NCBI RefSeq assembly: GCF_005116665.1 | Contig: NZ_SWCJ01000020.1 | Location: 23,672 to 87,671 of the forward strand | Length of the DNA: 64,000 nt | Reading direction: 5' to 3' | Source of the DNA: Ferrimonas aestuarii | GTDB taxonomy: Bacteria > Pseudomonadota > Gammaproteobacteria > Enterobacterales > Shewanellaceae | Shown here: positions 44,196 to 52,980 of the stretch, piece by piece | How the letters are laid out: each line of letters opens with the position of its first letter | How positions within the stretch are numbered: position 1 is the first letter of the stretch | The notes under the pieces: model-generated | What the model saw: the letters and a program-made list of their open reading frames with translations, nothing else | Databases searched by the model: none | What the model was told of the DNA's origin: nothing | Position numbers and translations under genes: made by a program

Positions 44196-45800
44196 TTAGT
44201 TGCTGGCCTCCACTTGTGAGAAATCGATGCCGCCAACAGCGGTAAGAATTGGCCCTTTCAGGCGCTGATCTTTGCCGAGGCTACGGGTGGCGTGAGCCAG
44301 AGGCAGCAGCGGCACCTGCTGCTGCAGATAAGACTCTAACTGCTGATACTGCAGGCGTCGTTGTCCCTGATCACCGGTGCGCCGAGCTTGGGTCAGCAGT
44401 TCGTCGAAGTTGGATGCACACCAGCGGCTGTGGTTGGTTCCCGACAGCATGCCATTACAGCTTAGCAGTGGAGTAAAGAAGTTATCCGGATCGTAGTTGT
44501 CTGCATTCCAGCCGAGCAGCACGGAATCGTGCTCGGCCTGACGCAGTTTTTGATTAAATAGGTTCCAGTCGTAGCTGACGATGTTCACCTTGACCCCAAT
44601 CTGCGCTAGATCTTGCTGAATCAGTTCGGCAGTTTTGATGGCATTGGGGTTGTAGCTGCGGCTGAGGGTGGGTGCCCAGATGTCCAGTGTTAAGCCAGAT
44701 ACGCCAGCGTGCTCCAGCATCGCCTTGGCTAACTGTGGATTATGGGGCAGGGTAGCTCCTCGGCGCTGAAACGCCCAAGAGGACGGCGGCAGAAGACCCG
44801 ACGCGGCGATCGCCTCTTCGTGATACACTGCTTTTAAGATCTTATCTCGATTGATGCCCATGGCCAGAGCTCGACGAACCTGAAGGTCATCAAATGGCGG
44901 TTTCTGGGTGTTAAACGCCCAATAGGCCACGTTAAATCCCGGTTGGCGCTCTAGCTTCAAGTCTTGATGATCTTGCACCAAGTTTTGTTGGCCCTGTTGA
45001 GGCAGCGCCGCCACATCACAATCGCCACCAATGAGTTTAATCATACGGCCAGTGGCATTGGGGGTGATATCGAAGATCAGTTGCTCTGACAGAGCGGGCT
45101 TATCGAAATAGTGGGGATGCTTTAAGAAGCGGATAAACTGGTTTTTCTTGTAGTCGCCGAGGCGATAGGGACCGGTACCAATAGGATCGAGATCGATGCG
45201 GTGCGTTTGCTGTTGTGCCAGCAGTTGTTCGCCGTACTCTGCCGATAAGATCACCGCAAAATCGGTAGCCAAGTTGGTTAGAAAGGTGGCATCCGGTTGC
45301 TTTAAAACAAAGTCGACTTGATATTCCGAACGCTTCTCGATGGCAACTAAGTTGTCCGCTAACTCAATGCTCTGAAAGAAGGGATATTGGCCATCGCCAA
45401 CTTGGTGATAGGGGTGGCTGGCATCGATCAATCGCTGAAAACTGAACAGTACGTCGTCGGCGTTGAAATTGCGGCTGGGGGTAAAGTTGTCTGAGCTATG
45501 GAACTCGACGCCTCGACGTAGGGTAAAGCGGTAACGTCGGCCCTCATCCAGCGTTTGCCATTCGGTGGCTAACTCCGGTTTCAGTTGCCCTGAGTCGTTG
45601 TCGAACCCGAGAAGCTGGTTGTAGAGCGTCTTAGCGCTGGCGTCTAAGGTGCTGCTGGAGCTCACCCGCTGGGGGTTAAACAGGGTCGGGTTGGCTTCAG
45701 AGCAGTACACGAGACCGCGCTTCAGATCCGATTCGGGTTTGCTGCAACCAGGAACCAATAGGATCAACAGGGGCAGCAAGAAAGCTGGAAAATTGTTCAT
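44196..45800 (-). CDS. sapA: Periplasmic peptide-binding protein SapA
   Basis: This solute-binding protein of the Sap importer has 534 residues. The signal sequence ends LLILLVPGC, a lipobox, so it is probably a lipoprotein with +2 Ser. The mature part is a type 5 (oligopeptide) binding protein with LVYCSEANPTLFNPQ, DVLFSFQRLIDASHPYHQVG and RRALAMGINRDKILKAVY, typical of SapA/DppA relatives. In enterics SapA binds antimicrobial peptides and haem. It is the first sap gene and begins 58 bases after the end of pspF on the same strand. Confidence 0.94.
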   Translation of the reverse strand: MNNFPAFLLPLLILLVPGCSKPESDLKRGLVYCSEANPTLFNPQRVSSSSTLDASAKTLYNQLLGFDNDSGQLKPELATEWQTLDEGRRYRFTLRRGVEFHSSDNFTPSRNFNADDVLFSFQRLIDASHPYHQVGDGQYPFFQSIELADNLVAIEKRSEYQVDFVLKQPDATFLTNLATDFAVILSAEYGEQLLAQQQTHRIDLDPIGTGPYRLGDYKKNQFIRFLKHPHYFDKPALSEQLIFDITPNATGRMIKLIGGDCDVAALPQQGQQNLVQDHQDLKLERQPGFNVAYWAFNTQKPPFDDLQVRRALAMGINRDKILKAVYHEEAIAASGLLPPSSWAFQRRGATLPHNPQLAKAMLEHAGVSGLTLDIWAPTLSRSYNPNAIKTAELIQQDLAQIGVKVNIVSYDWNLFNQKLRQAEHDSVLLGWNADNYDPDNFFTPLLSCNGMLSGTNHSRWCASNFDELLTQARRTGDQGQRRLQYQQLESYLQQQVPLLPLAHATRSLGKDQRLKGPILTAVGGIDFSQVEASN

Positions 45801-45858
45801 TGAATTAACTGGCGTTAATGCGATCCGGCTAGTGTATCAAAGCCAAACTCGACGATCA

Positions 45859-46926
45859 TCACAGCAGTTCATACTTTTTCAGAATACCTCGCAACTGGTG
45901 GTAACTTAATCCCAACATCTCTGCGGTGCGTTTCTGATTGAACTGGCTCTCCTCTAGGCCCTGTTTTAACAGGTCAATCTCGAAGTTTTGTACCGTCTCT
46001 TTGTAATCTAAAGGTAGTGCTATTTTGCCATTGGCGGCGGGGGCAGACGACGGCGCGGTGGTATCGTTAATTTCCGGGGCGGGGTTAGCCACCGGCGTTG
46101 ATTCCACTTGGCGGTCTTGGGTTTTTACGCGCTGCTGCGGACGCCAGGGGGATTCAAAGGGGTCGAGAATAATCTGATGCACTGGCAGGGCGTCGTTTTG
46201 GTGGCGATAGACGCTGCGCTCAACCACGTTCTTGAGTTCTCGAACGTTACCGGGCCAGTCAAACTCCAACAAGGTTTGTTTGGCCTTGCTGGTAAAGCCG
46301 GAGAACATCGACATCGACAACTGGCGTGCCATGTTGATGGCGAAATGCTCCGCCAACAGCAAAATGTCATCCACTCGCTCTCTTAGGGGGGGCAGAGTGA
46401 TGACGTCGAACGCTAATCTGTCCAATAGATCGGCGCGAAACTCGCCGCTGTCTGCCAGCGCTGGCAGATCTTCGTTAGTCGCACAGATGAGGCGCACGTC
46501 GGTCTTGACGCTGCGAGCACCGCCGACACGCTCAAACTCACCATATTCAATCACCCGTAGCAGTTTCTCTTGAATCAGACCTGAGGTGTTGGCCAGCTCA
46601 TCCAGAAACAAACTGCCTTTATGGGCCCGTTCAAAGCGGCCTTCATGGCGTTTACTGGCGCCGGTAAAGGCTCCGGACTCGTGACCGAACAGTTCACTTT
46701 CCAGCAGGCTTTCATTCAGAGCGGCGCAGTTTAGGGTGATGTAGGGCTGATCCCAACGCTGGGACAGAAAGTGCAAACGGTTAGCGATGAGCTCCTTACC
46801 GGTTCCACGTTCACCGATGATCAGCACCGGCTTATTCAGTGGCGCCGCTTGAGAGACGTGATCCAGTACCGCCAAGAAGGCGTTGGATTCTCCAATGAGG
46901 TTGTCTAGCTTGTTTGAGTTAGCCAT
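45859..46926 (-). CDS. pspF: Phage shock protein operon activator PspF
   Basis: PspF is the sigma-54 enhancer-binding activator of the psp operon and is held inactive by PspA. The 355-residue protein has an AAA+ domain from the N-terminus: Walker A GERGTGKE, the sigma-54 contact loop GAFTGA (ESGAFTGAS), Walker B LFLDELAN, and R-finger region. It lacks a receiver domain, as PspF should. A Pro/Ala-rich linker of about 50 residues precedes a Fis-type helix-turn-helix (NQKRTAEMLGLSYHQLRGIL). It is longer than E. coli PspF (325) because of the linker. It is divergent from pspA and shares its control region. Confidence 0.95.
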   Translation of the reverse strand: MANSNKLDNLIGESNAFLAVLDHVSQAAPLNKPVLIIGERGTGKELIANRLHFLSQRWDQPYITLNCAALNESLLESELFGHESGAFTGASKRHEGRFERAHKGSLFLDELANTSGLIQEKLLRVIEYGEFERVGGARSVKTDVRLICATNEDLPALADSGEFRADLLDRLAFDVITLPPLRERVDDILLLAEHFAINMARQLSMSMFSGFTSKAKQTLLEFDWPGNVRELKNVVERSVYRHQNDALPVHQIILDPFESPWRPQQRVKTQDRQVESTPVANPAPEINDTTAPSSAPAANGKIALPLDYKETVQNFEIDLLKQGLEESQFNQKRTAEMLGLSYHQLRGILKKYELL

Positions 46927-47019
46927 CTGTCCTTGATGTGGTGGATTTTGCTAAATAGTGGTGGATTCCATAATAGGGACTAAATGCTGGAAAATAAAGC
47001 ACTTGCGAGTTATTAATGA

Positions 47020-47032
47020 AATCAGACACTTA
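47020..47032 (+). promoter_or_regulatory. Candidate IHF site in the pspF-pspA control region
   Basis: AATCAGACACTTA matches the IHF consensus WATCAANNNNTTR with one mismatch. It lies about 20 bases before the -24 element of the pspA promoter. In E. coli IHF bends this region to bring PspF to sigma-54 polymerase. Inferred only from motif and place. Confidence 0.35.
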
Positions 47033-47046
47033 GATACAATAAAAAC

Positions 47047-47064
47047 TTGGCACGTTTCCTGTAA
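47047..47064 (+). promoter_or_regulatory. Sigma-54 promoter of pspABC
   Basis: TTGGCACGTTTCCTGTAA has the -24 GG in TTGGCACG and a TGTA -12 element at the same spacing as the E. coli pspA promoter (TTGGCACG, five bases, TGTA). It lies about 47 bases before the pspA ATG and faces the PspF gene, which fits PspF-driven transcription. Confidence 0.8.
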
Positions 47065-47110
47065 TAACTATGGCAAGAGGGCAATTTGGCAACTTTAGAG
47101 GAAATTGATT

Positions 47111-47779
47111 ATGGGTATTTTTTCACGTTTTGCTGATATCGTTAATTCAAACATCAGCTCGCTGCTGGATAAAGCGGAAGATCCAGAAAAGATGGTACGT
47201 CTTATCATCCAAGAGATGGAAGACACCTTAGTTGAAGTTCGCTCCACCTCTGCAAAGATTCTAGCAGAGAAGAAAGAAGCGATTCGCCGTGTGGCTCGTG
47301 CTGAAAGCCACGTGGAAGAGTGGGGTAAGAAAGCCGAGCTGGCACTGAGCAAAGATCGTGAAGATCTGGCCAAGGCCGCGCTGATTGAGAAGGGCAAAGC
47401 TTCCGACCTGGTGGCAACCCTGAAGAACGAACTGGTGATCATTGAAGAGCAGATTGAACGCCTTAAGCAGGAGATCAATACCCTGCAAGAGAAGCTCAAT
47501 GACGCACGAGCTCGCCAGAAGACCATCATCATGCGCAAGCAGACTGCCTCTTCCCGTTTGGACGTGAAGCGTCAACTGGACACTGGCAAGATCGACGAAG
47601 CCATGATGAAATTTGACCAATACGAGCGTCGCGTGGAAACCTTAGAAGCTGAGGTGGAAGCCCATGACCTGATGAAGCCAAAGAGTCTGGAAGACGAGTT
47701 CGCCGCTCTGGCTGCAGAAGAGAAGGTCAACGACGAGCTGGAACAGCTTAAGAAAAAGATGAAGAAGAAACAGGACTAA
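47111..47779 (+). CDS. pspA: Phage shock protein A
   Basis: PspA is a peripheral inner-membrane protein of the ESCRT-III/Vipp1 family that supports damaged membranes and inhibits PspF. The ATG at 47111, behind AGAGGAAATTG, gives MGIFSRFADIVNSNISSLLDKAEDPEKM, whose amphipathic first helix is family-typical. The protein is 222 residues of nearly continuous coiled coil, with KMVRLIIQEMEDTLVEVR and the later long helices, ending in a Lys-rich tail (KKKMKKKQD). The frame continuing two codons upstream is not needed. First gene of pspABC. Confidence 0.97.
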   Translation: MGIFSRFADIVNSNISSLLDKAEDPEKMVRLIIQEMEDTLVEVRSTSAKILAEKKEAIRRVARAESHVEEWGKKAELALSKDREDLAKAALIEKGKASDLVATLKNELVIIEEQIERLKQEINTLQEKLNDARARQKTIIMRKQTASSRLDVKRQLDTGKIDEAMMKFDQYERRVETLEAEVEAHDLMKPKSLEDEFAALAAEEKVNDELEQLKKKMKKKQD

Positions 47780-47792
47780 AGAGAGGCGCCAA

Positions 47793-48026
47793 ATGGAAGA
47801 ACTGTTAATTGCACCCTTAATAATCTTTACAGCTCTCGTGGCGCCCATCTGGTTGATTCTGCACTACCGCAGTAAAAAGCAGGTTTCTCAGGGCTTAAGC
47901 GATGAAGAGTTTCAGCATCTCAACGAGCTGCTGCAACGAGCCGATAAGATGAGCGACCGTATCGAAACCTTAGAGTCGATACTGGATCACGAATCACCGG
48001 AATGGAGGAGTAAACATGAACAATGA
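47793..48026 (+). CDS. pspB: Phage shock protein B
   Basis: PspB is a small inner-membrane protein that works with PspC to sense membrane stress and release PspF from PspA. The 77-residue product has one N-terminal membrane helix (LIAPLIIFTALVAPIWLILHY) followed by a charged amphipathic coiled segment (EEFQHLNELLQRADKMSDRIETLESIL), exactly the PspB plan. It starts 13 bases after pspA, behind GAGG, and overlaps pspC by 11 bases. Confidence 0.95.
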   Translation: MEELLIAPLIIFTALVAPIWLILHYRSKKQVSQGLSDEEFQHLNELLQRADKMSDRIETLESILDHESPEWRSKHEQ

Positions 48027-48399
48027 CAAACGCCAGTTAGTGCGTCTTCCTAGCGAAGGTAAGGTAGCTGGGGTATGTGCCGGGATTGCTTACCACTTTA
48101 ATTTCGAAGTTTGGCTGGTACGCATTATCACCCTGTCTGCGATTTTATTGACCGGTATCTTCAGCGTACCACTGCTGCTTTACATCGTAGCTTGGGTATT
48201 GCTGGATAAGGGGGAGACCACTCCCCAGCACAAGCCTCACGAGTTGAAGACCAAAGTTTGGCAGGCGGGAGACTCTCCCAAGACCGCCATGAAGGATGTC
48301 AGCACTCGTTTTCGTAATCTGGAACTGCGTCTGCGTCGACTGGAAAAGCACGTCACCTCAGATGCGTTTCACCTAAAGCGAGAAATTGACAACCTGTAA
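48016..48399 (+). CDS. pspC: Phage shock protein C
   Basis: PspC is the second membrane sensor of the Psp response. The 127-residue protein has the PspC domain (RLPSEGKVAGVCAGIAYHFNFEVWLVRIITL, with signature VAGVCAGIAYHF), two hydrophobic segments (about residues 34-65) and a C-terminal charged coiled segment (RFRNLELRLRRLEKHV) that contacts PspA in E. coli. Overlaps pspB. No pspD, pspE or pspG follows; ycjX and ycjF come next. Confidence 0.95.
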   Translation: MNNDKRQLVRLPSEGKVAGVCAGIAYHFNFEVWLVRIITLSAILLTGIFSVPLLLYIVAWVLLDKGETTPQHKPHELKTKVWQAGDSPKTAMKDVSTRFRNLELRLRRLEKHVTSDAFHLKREIDNL

Positions 48400-48409
48400 C
48401 CCTCACCCA

Positions 48410-48434
48410 AACGCCCAACGCTATGTTGGGCGTT
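48410..48434 (+). other. Stem-loop between pspC and ycjX
   Basis: AACGCCCAAC and GTTGGGCGTT form a perfect 10-bp stem with a 5-base loop. No T-tract follows. It may cut down read-through from psp into ycjX, or protect the psp message 3' end. Confidence 0.6.
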
Positions 48435-48452
48435 GCTACTAGCAAGCCTTTC

Positions 48453-49841
48453 ATGAGTCGAATAAAACAGAGCTTTTCCCATCTTGGTCAGCAGATGGAG
48501 CAAGCGGTAAAACGGGGATTAGACCGTCACGTTCGTTTGGGCGTCACCGGCATCTCTGGCGCAGGCAAAACCGCATTTATTACCTCCTTGGTTAATCAGA
48601 TTCTCAATGGCGAAAGCCAATTCCTTCCCGCCTGGCAAGTGCTTGAGCAGGGGCGTTTTCTCGGTGCCAAGCTCGCGCCACAGCCGGATCTGACCCTACA
48701 ACCGTTTGATTACTCAGGGGCGGTGGGCAAACTTAAGCAGGGCCATTGGCCGCCATCGACCCACAGCATCAGTGAGATACGTTTGCTGCTTCGCTATCAA
48801 CCCAGTAAAGGGCTGGCGGGGCAGTTTGGCCAGCCAATCACCTTAACGCTGGATATCATCGATTATCCGGGGGAATGGCTACTGGATCTGCCACTGCTGG
48901 GGCAGGAATATGCCCAGTGGTGCGCCGAAGTGTGGCCTGAGCTAAACCGAGGCGCTTGGCAGGAGCACAGTCGCAGTTGGTGCCAAAAGGTGAGGGCCCT
49001 TGAGGGCAACGAGGACAACAGTGTCATCAACGAGCTAGCCTCTGAATACGCCGAGCTGCTGAAAACCCTAAAACAGCAATATGGCGCCAGTTTGTTGCAG
49101 CCGGGTCGCGCGCTATTACCCGGCGAGCTGGCGGGCGCGCCAGCGCTGGCCTGGTTCCCGTTGCCACCGTCACTACTAGAGCGCTTAAGTGAGGAATCGC
49201 CACTGCGCCAAACCCTAAGCCAGCGTTTTAGCGCTTATTGTGATGAGGTAGTTGAACCTTTCTTTCGCCACTATTTCGCCAAATTGGACCGTCAAGTGGT
49301 GCTGGTGGATTGCCTGTCGGCACTCAATCATGGCCGTGACCAAACCGAGCAACTGGCGCTAACTCTGAGCCGCCTTAGCCACAGCTTCCATTATGGCCCC
49401 GGCTCAATGCTGACCCGATTGTTTCGACCTCGAATTGATAAGGTGCTGTTTGCCGCCAGTAAGGCGGACCACATCACCGCCGATCAGCAGCCCGCACTGC
49501 TGCAGTTGATGCACAGCCTGCTGAAAGAGAGCCGTCGTCAGCCGAAATATTTTGGTACCGAGATTGAAACCCTGGTGCTGAGCGCCATCAATGCCACCGA
49601 GCAAGCTAAGGTCAGCAGCGCTCAAAACCAAAGCGTGATTAAAGGGCGTGACCTTGATGGGCAATGGCGAGTTCGCTATCCAGGAGAAGTGCCACGGCGT
49701 TTGCCCGATGCCGACTTCTGGCAGCAGCAAGGGTTCGATTTCAGCGGCTTTATGCCACCGTTGTGGCAAGGGGATGAACCACTGCCGCAGATGCGGATGG
49801 ACTATGCCATGCAGTTTTTACTGGGAGATAAGATGCGATGA
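48453..49841 (+). CDS. ycjX: YcjX family P-loop GTPase/ATPase (DUF463)
   Basis: YcjX is a conserved P-loop protein induced with the psp operon in E. coli, with a Ras-like core but uncertain role. The ATG at 48453 gives MSRIKQSFSHLGQQ and 462 residues. An earlier ATG at 48423 lies inside the hairpin loop and is unlikely. Walker A reads GISGAGKTAFITSL (about residues 32-45), with LTLDIIDYPGEWLLDLPLL as switch/Walker B region and a conserved late FAASKADHIT segment. It overlaps ycjF by 4 bases. The psp-ycjXF order matches enterics. Confidence 0.93.
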   Translation: MSRIKQSFSHLGQQMEQAVKRGLDRHVRLGVTGISGAGKTAFITSLVNQILNGESQFLPAWQVLEQGRFLGAKLAPQPDLTLQPFDYSGAVGKLKQGHWPPSTHSISEIRLLLRYQPSKGLAGQFGQPITLTLDIIDYPGEWLLDLPLLGQEYAQWCAEVWPELNRGAWQEHSRSWCQKVRALEGNEDNSVINELASEYAELLKTLKQQYGASLLQPGRALLPGELAGAPALAWFPLPPSLLERLSEESPLRQTLSQRFSAYCDEVVEPFFRHYFAKLDRQVVLVDCLSALNHGRDQTEQLALTLSRLSHSFHYGPGSMLTRLFRPRIDKVLFAASKADHITADQQPALLQLMHSLLKESRRQPKYFGTEIETLVLSAINATEQAKVSSAQNQSVIKGRDLDGQWRVRYPGEVPRRLPDADFWQQQGFDFSGFMPPLWQGDEPLPQMRMDYAMQFLLGDKMR

Positions 49842-50830
49842 GCAAGATTAAAGGTGCCCAGGAGTTTGAACTGGATCAGAGCCTAGAGCTAGAAGAGACG
49901 TCAACCCTGTTGGAGCAGGCAGACAGCATTGAACCGCCAAAGTCTACGCCTCGCCCTTGGCTTAAGTGGCTGGGCCTCAGTGTATTATTGCTATTGGCAA
50001 CGGAAACCATCATCACCTTGATGGACGCTTGGCAGCGAGGGCCGTGGTTGTTTGCCCTCTACGGGGCTGCTTTTGGTGGCGCCATGGTGGCGCTGTTTGC
50101 TTTGGTGATTCGGGAATGGCGTCACCTACGCCAGCTTAAACGGCGAGAGCAGTTGTCGACGGATCTCTCCGATATTGCTCAAAGCCAGCAAATTGGCGGG
50201 CTTGAGCCCCACTTAAGTCAACTGCGGACCACACTGCCACAGTCCACCGAGGCGGATTGGCGCACCTTTGAGTCCAGAAGTCAGCCTCACCACAGTGATA
50301 GCGAGCGCTTACATCTGCTTGAGGTTGAGGTGCTGGCGCCATTGGATGAGCAAGCGCAGCGGATCATTGATAAATACTCAGCCCAAGCGGCGCTGATGCT
50401 GGCGGCCAGCCCGTTGGCCAGTCTGGATATGGCACTGATGTTGTGGCGTAACCAGAGAATGGTCGAGGAGCTGTCTCGGCTCTATGGGATTGAGCCTGGC
50501 TATCTGGGACGGGTATCGCTGGTGCGTGCCATGGTTCGCAACCTTATCTACGCCGGTGGCAGCGAACTGATGCTGGATCTGGGCGGGCAGATGCTGTCAG
50601 TGGAGCTTAGTGGCAAATTGTCTGCACGGGTAGCGCAAGGACTGGGGGCGGGCTTGCTAACGGCTCGTTTAGGCTATCAAGCCTTGGCCTTGACTCGGCC
50701 GGTGGCGCCGTCCTCTCCCAAACCTAAGCTGCTGACGCTGCAAAAACGTCTGCTTGGGGAGCTGGGGCAGTGGTCGGCGCAAGCGCTGAAGAGCCAGCTA
50801 AAGAGCGGTGATTTAAACAAGCGTTTGTAA
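49838..50830 (+). CDS. ycjF: YcjF family membrane protein (DUF697)
   Basis: This 330-residue inner-membrane protein belongs to the YcjF/TIGR01620 family. After an acidic N-terminus come two membrane helices (about residues 47-63 and 70-90: WLGLSVLLLLATETIITL and FALYGAAFGGAMVALFALVI), then a cytosolic DUF697 domain with LMLAASPLASLDMALMLWRNQRM and RLGYQALALTRPV. It is co-regulated with psp in E. coli; function unknown. Its start overlaps ycjX. The stop codon lies within a TyrR-box-like dyad that faces mdeA. Confidence 0.92.
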   Translation: MSKIKGAQEFELDQSLELEETSTLLEQADSIEPPKSTPRPWLKWLGLSVLLLLATETIITLMDAWQRGPWLFALYGAAFGGAMVALFALVIREWRHLRQLKRREQLSTDLSDIAQSQQIGGLEPHLSQLRTTLPQSTEADWRTFESRSQPHHSDSERLHLLEVEVLAPLDEQAQRIIDKYSAQAALMLAASPLASLDMALMLWRNQRMVEELSRLYGIEPGYLGRVSLVRAMVRNLIYAGGSELMLDLGGQMLSVELSGKLSARVAQGLGAGLLTARLGYQALALTRPVAPSSPKPKLLTLQKRLLGELGQWSAQALKSQLKSGDLNKRL

Positions 50831-50843
50831 CATATCGATTACA
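50826..50843 (+). promoter_or_regulatory. TyrR box upstream of mdeA-phhA-phhB
   Basis: TGTAACATATCGATTACA is a dyad with TGTAA and TTACA arms, matching the TyrR box consensus TGTAAA-N6-TTTACA at 10 of the 12 fixed positions with symmetric deviations. It overlaps the ycjF stop and lies about 130 bases before the mdeA ATG. tyrR itself is three genes downstream. Confidence 0.6.
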
Positions 50844-50970
50844 TCTTGGCGGAATCAATTTTCGCCAAACTCTGTTGCTTCCCCTGCGCTCCATTATGTT
50901 AGGAGGGATAACGACGCCCATAAAATAGACAACACCTAAACAATAATTGGGCGCAAGGGGAGTTAAGCAC

Positions 50971-52179
50971 ATGGATTCGAAACTGCATCCACAAACGGCA
51001 GCGATTCATGGAGGAAGAAGCCAGGAGCCGCAAGGTGCCTTGGTGTCGCCTCTGTACCAATCTGCAACCTTTGTGTTTGAAGACGTTAATACTGGAAGCC
51101 AACGCTTTGCTGGCGAGCAAAGCGGGCCAATCTACACCCGTTTGGGTAACCCGACTGTCGGGGAGTTTGAGCGGCGCATGGCCCACCTTGAGGGCAGCGA
51201 CGGCGCCATCGCTTTTGCCAGTGGCATGGGCGCAGTGTCGGCGGTGTTATTGGGGCTGCTCAGTCAAGGTGATCACCTCATCGTGAACTGCTGCCTCTAC
51301 GGCTGTACCCATAGCCTAGTGAGTGAGCAGTTGCCCCGCTTTGGCATTGAGGTGACTGCCATCGACTTTTCCGACAGCGCCGCTTTGGCGGATGCCATCC
51401 GCCCTAATACTAAGATGCTGCTGCTGGAAACGCCGGTGAATCCACATCTGGCGGTGTACGATCTTGATGAAGTGGCACAGATTGCTCGGGCTAATGATCT
51501 GATCTCAGTGGTCGACAACACCTTCATGACTCCGATGCTGCAGTTGCCTAAGCGCCATGGCATCGACATCGTGTTGCACAGTGCCACTAAGTTTTTAAAC
51601 GGCCACGGCGATGTGATTGCCGGGGTGGTTTGTGCCGATGAGCCTTATCTGTCACAGCTTCGAGAGCGGTCTCTAAAAGATATCGGTGCGGTATTGTCGC
51701 CTCATGACGCTTGGCTGATTCTACGAGGCATGAAAACCTTAGGCATTCGCATGGAGCGTCACTGTGCCAGTGCTCAGCAAGTGGCGGAGTTTCTGGCTAA
51801 GCAGCCGCAAATCAGCAAGGTCTACTACCCAGGACTGGCCTGTCACCCAGGTTATGATCGCATTGGCCCGCAGATGAAAGCCGGTGGCGGAGTGATTGCC
51901 ATTGAGCTAGATGCCTCGTTGGCGCTGGCGGTGGCCTTTGTTGAGCGCCTCAAGCTGTTTCAGATTGCGGTGAGCCTTGGTGACGCCGAGTCTTTAGTGC
52001 AGCATCCTGCCACCATGACCCACGCCACCTACGATGAAGTGCAGCGTCAAAAGGCAGGCATTAGCGATGGCTTGATTCGTTTCTCCATCGGTCTGGAGCA
52101 TGTGGATGATATCTTGGCCGACCTAGCCCAAGCTTTTGAGGTATTAAGCCGAGAGCCTGCTCAAGAGGAGGTGCTATGA
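50971..52179 (+). CDS. mdeA: Methionine gamma-lyase
   Basis: This PLP enzyme of the Cys/Met metabolism family is predicted to cleave methionine to methanethiol, ammonia and 2-oxobutyrate. The ATG at 50971 follows AGGGGAG and gives MDSKLHPQTAAIHGG; 402 residues. It has YTRLGNPTVGEFERRMAHLEG, the LYGCTHSL segment whose Cys is the hallmark that separates methionine gamma-lyases from cystathionine lyases, VVDNTFMTP, the PLP lysine in HSATKFLNGHGD and SLGDAESLVQHPATMTH. It overlaps phhA (ATGA). Cystathionine gamma-lyase is the main alternative, less likely because of the Cys. It may be under TyrR. Confidence 0.88.
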   Translation: MDSKLHPQTAAIHGGRSQEPQGALVSPLYQSATFVFEDVNTGSQRFAGEQSGPIYTRLGNPTVGEFERRMAHLEGSDGAIAFASGMGAVSAVLLGLLSQGDHLIVNCCLYGCTHSLVSEQLPRFGIEVTAIDFSDSAALADAIRPNTKMLLLETPVNPHLAVYDLDEVAQIARANDLISVVDNTFMTPMLQLPKRHGIDIVLHSATKFLNGHGDVIAGVVCADEPYLSQLRERSLKDIGAVLSPHDAWLILRGMKTLGIRMERHCASAQQVAEFLAKQPQISKVYYPGLACHPGYDRIGPQMKAGGGVIAIELDASLALAVAFVERLKLFQIAVSLGDAESLVQHPATMTHATYDEVQRQKAGISDGLIRFSIGLEHVDDILADLAQAFEVLSREPAQEEVL

Positions 52180-52970
52180 AGGGCACCCAATATCAAGCGC
52201 GACAGCCTGATGCCGACGGAGTGATCCATTATCCTGAAGCGGAGCATCAGATCTGGAGCGAGCTGGTGGCTCGGCAACTAACATGGTTGCCGGGGCGCGC
52301 CTGCAATGAATACCTCCAAGGGCTCGAGCGGCTCAATCTACCTCAGGACCGCATTCCCCAGCTCGCCGAAGTGGATGCGGTATTGATGGAAGCCACGGGC
52401 TGGCAAACCGCTCAGGTTCCGGCTCTGATCTCGTTTCAGCGATTCTTTGAACTGTTGGCAGATAAGCGCTTTCCGGTGGCGACCTTTATTCGTAGCCGTG
52501 ATGAGTTTGACTACCTGCAAGAGCCGGATATCTTTCATGAGATCTTCGGCCACTGCCCGTTGTTGACCAACCCTGCTTTCGCTCATTTCACCCATACCTA
52601 TGGCAAGCTAGGGCTGGCAGCTACGCCGCAGCAGCGGGTTTATCTGGCTCGCCTGTATTGGTTCACGGTGGAGTTTGGTCTGGTGCATACCCCTGAGGGG
52701 CTTAGAATCTACGGCGGCGGTATTTTGTCTTCTCCAGGGGAGACCAAGTATGCGCTGTCTGATGAGCCAGACCATCAAGATATGGCGGTGCTTGATGCAC
52801 TGAGAACCCCCTATCGAATCGATATCATGCAGCCACACTATTTTGTACTCGATAGCATCGAGTCGCTGTTTGATATCGCAAAATTGGACTTAATGAGTTT
52901 AGTGTCTAAGGCGCAGCAACTGGGACTACACCCAGCCAAATTTGCCCCTAAGCACTGTGTTAGCGAATAA
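52176..52970 (+). CDS. phhA: Phenylalanine 4-hydroxylase
   Basis: PhhA hydroxylates phenylalanine to tyrosine using oxygen, non-haem iron and tetrahydropterin. The 264-residue bacterial form has only the catalytic domain. It begins KGTQYQARQPDADG, has the iron-binding HEIFGHCPLLTNPAFAHF (two His) and the Glu in YWFTVEFGLVHTPEGL, then IYGGGILSSPGETKYALSD. Starts inside the mdeA stop codon, so translation is coupled. The pterin recycling enzyme PhhB is encoded next. Feeds the tyrosine pathway at 55-59 kb. Confidence 0.97.
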   Translation: MKGTQYQARQPDADGVIHYPEAEHQIWSELVARQLTWLPGRACNEYLQGLERLNLPQDRIPQLAEVDAVLMEATGWQTAQVPALISFQRFFELLADKRFPVATFIRSRDEFDYLQEPDIFHEIFGHCPLLTNPAFAHFTHTYGKLGLAATPQQRVYLARLYWFTVEFGLVHTPEGLRIYGGGILSSPGETKYALSDEPDHQDMAVLDALRTPYRIDIMQPHYFVLDSIESLFDIAKLDLMSLVSKAQQLGLHPAKFAPKHCVSE

Positions 52971-52980
52971 GGAAAATCAA

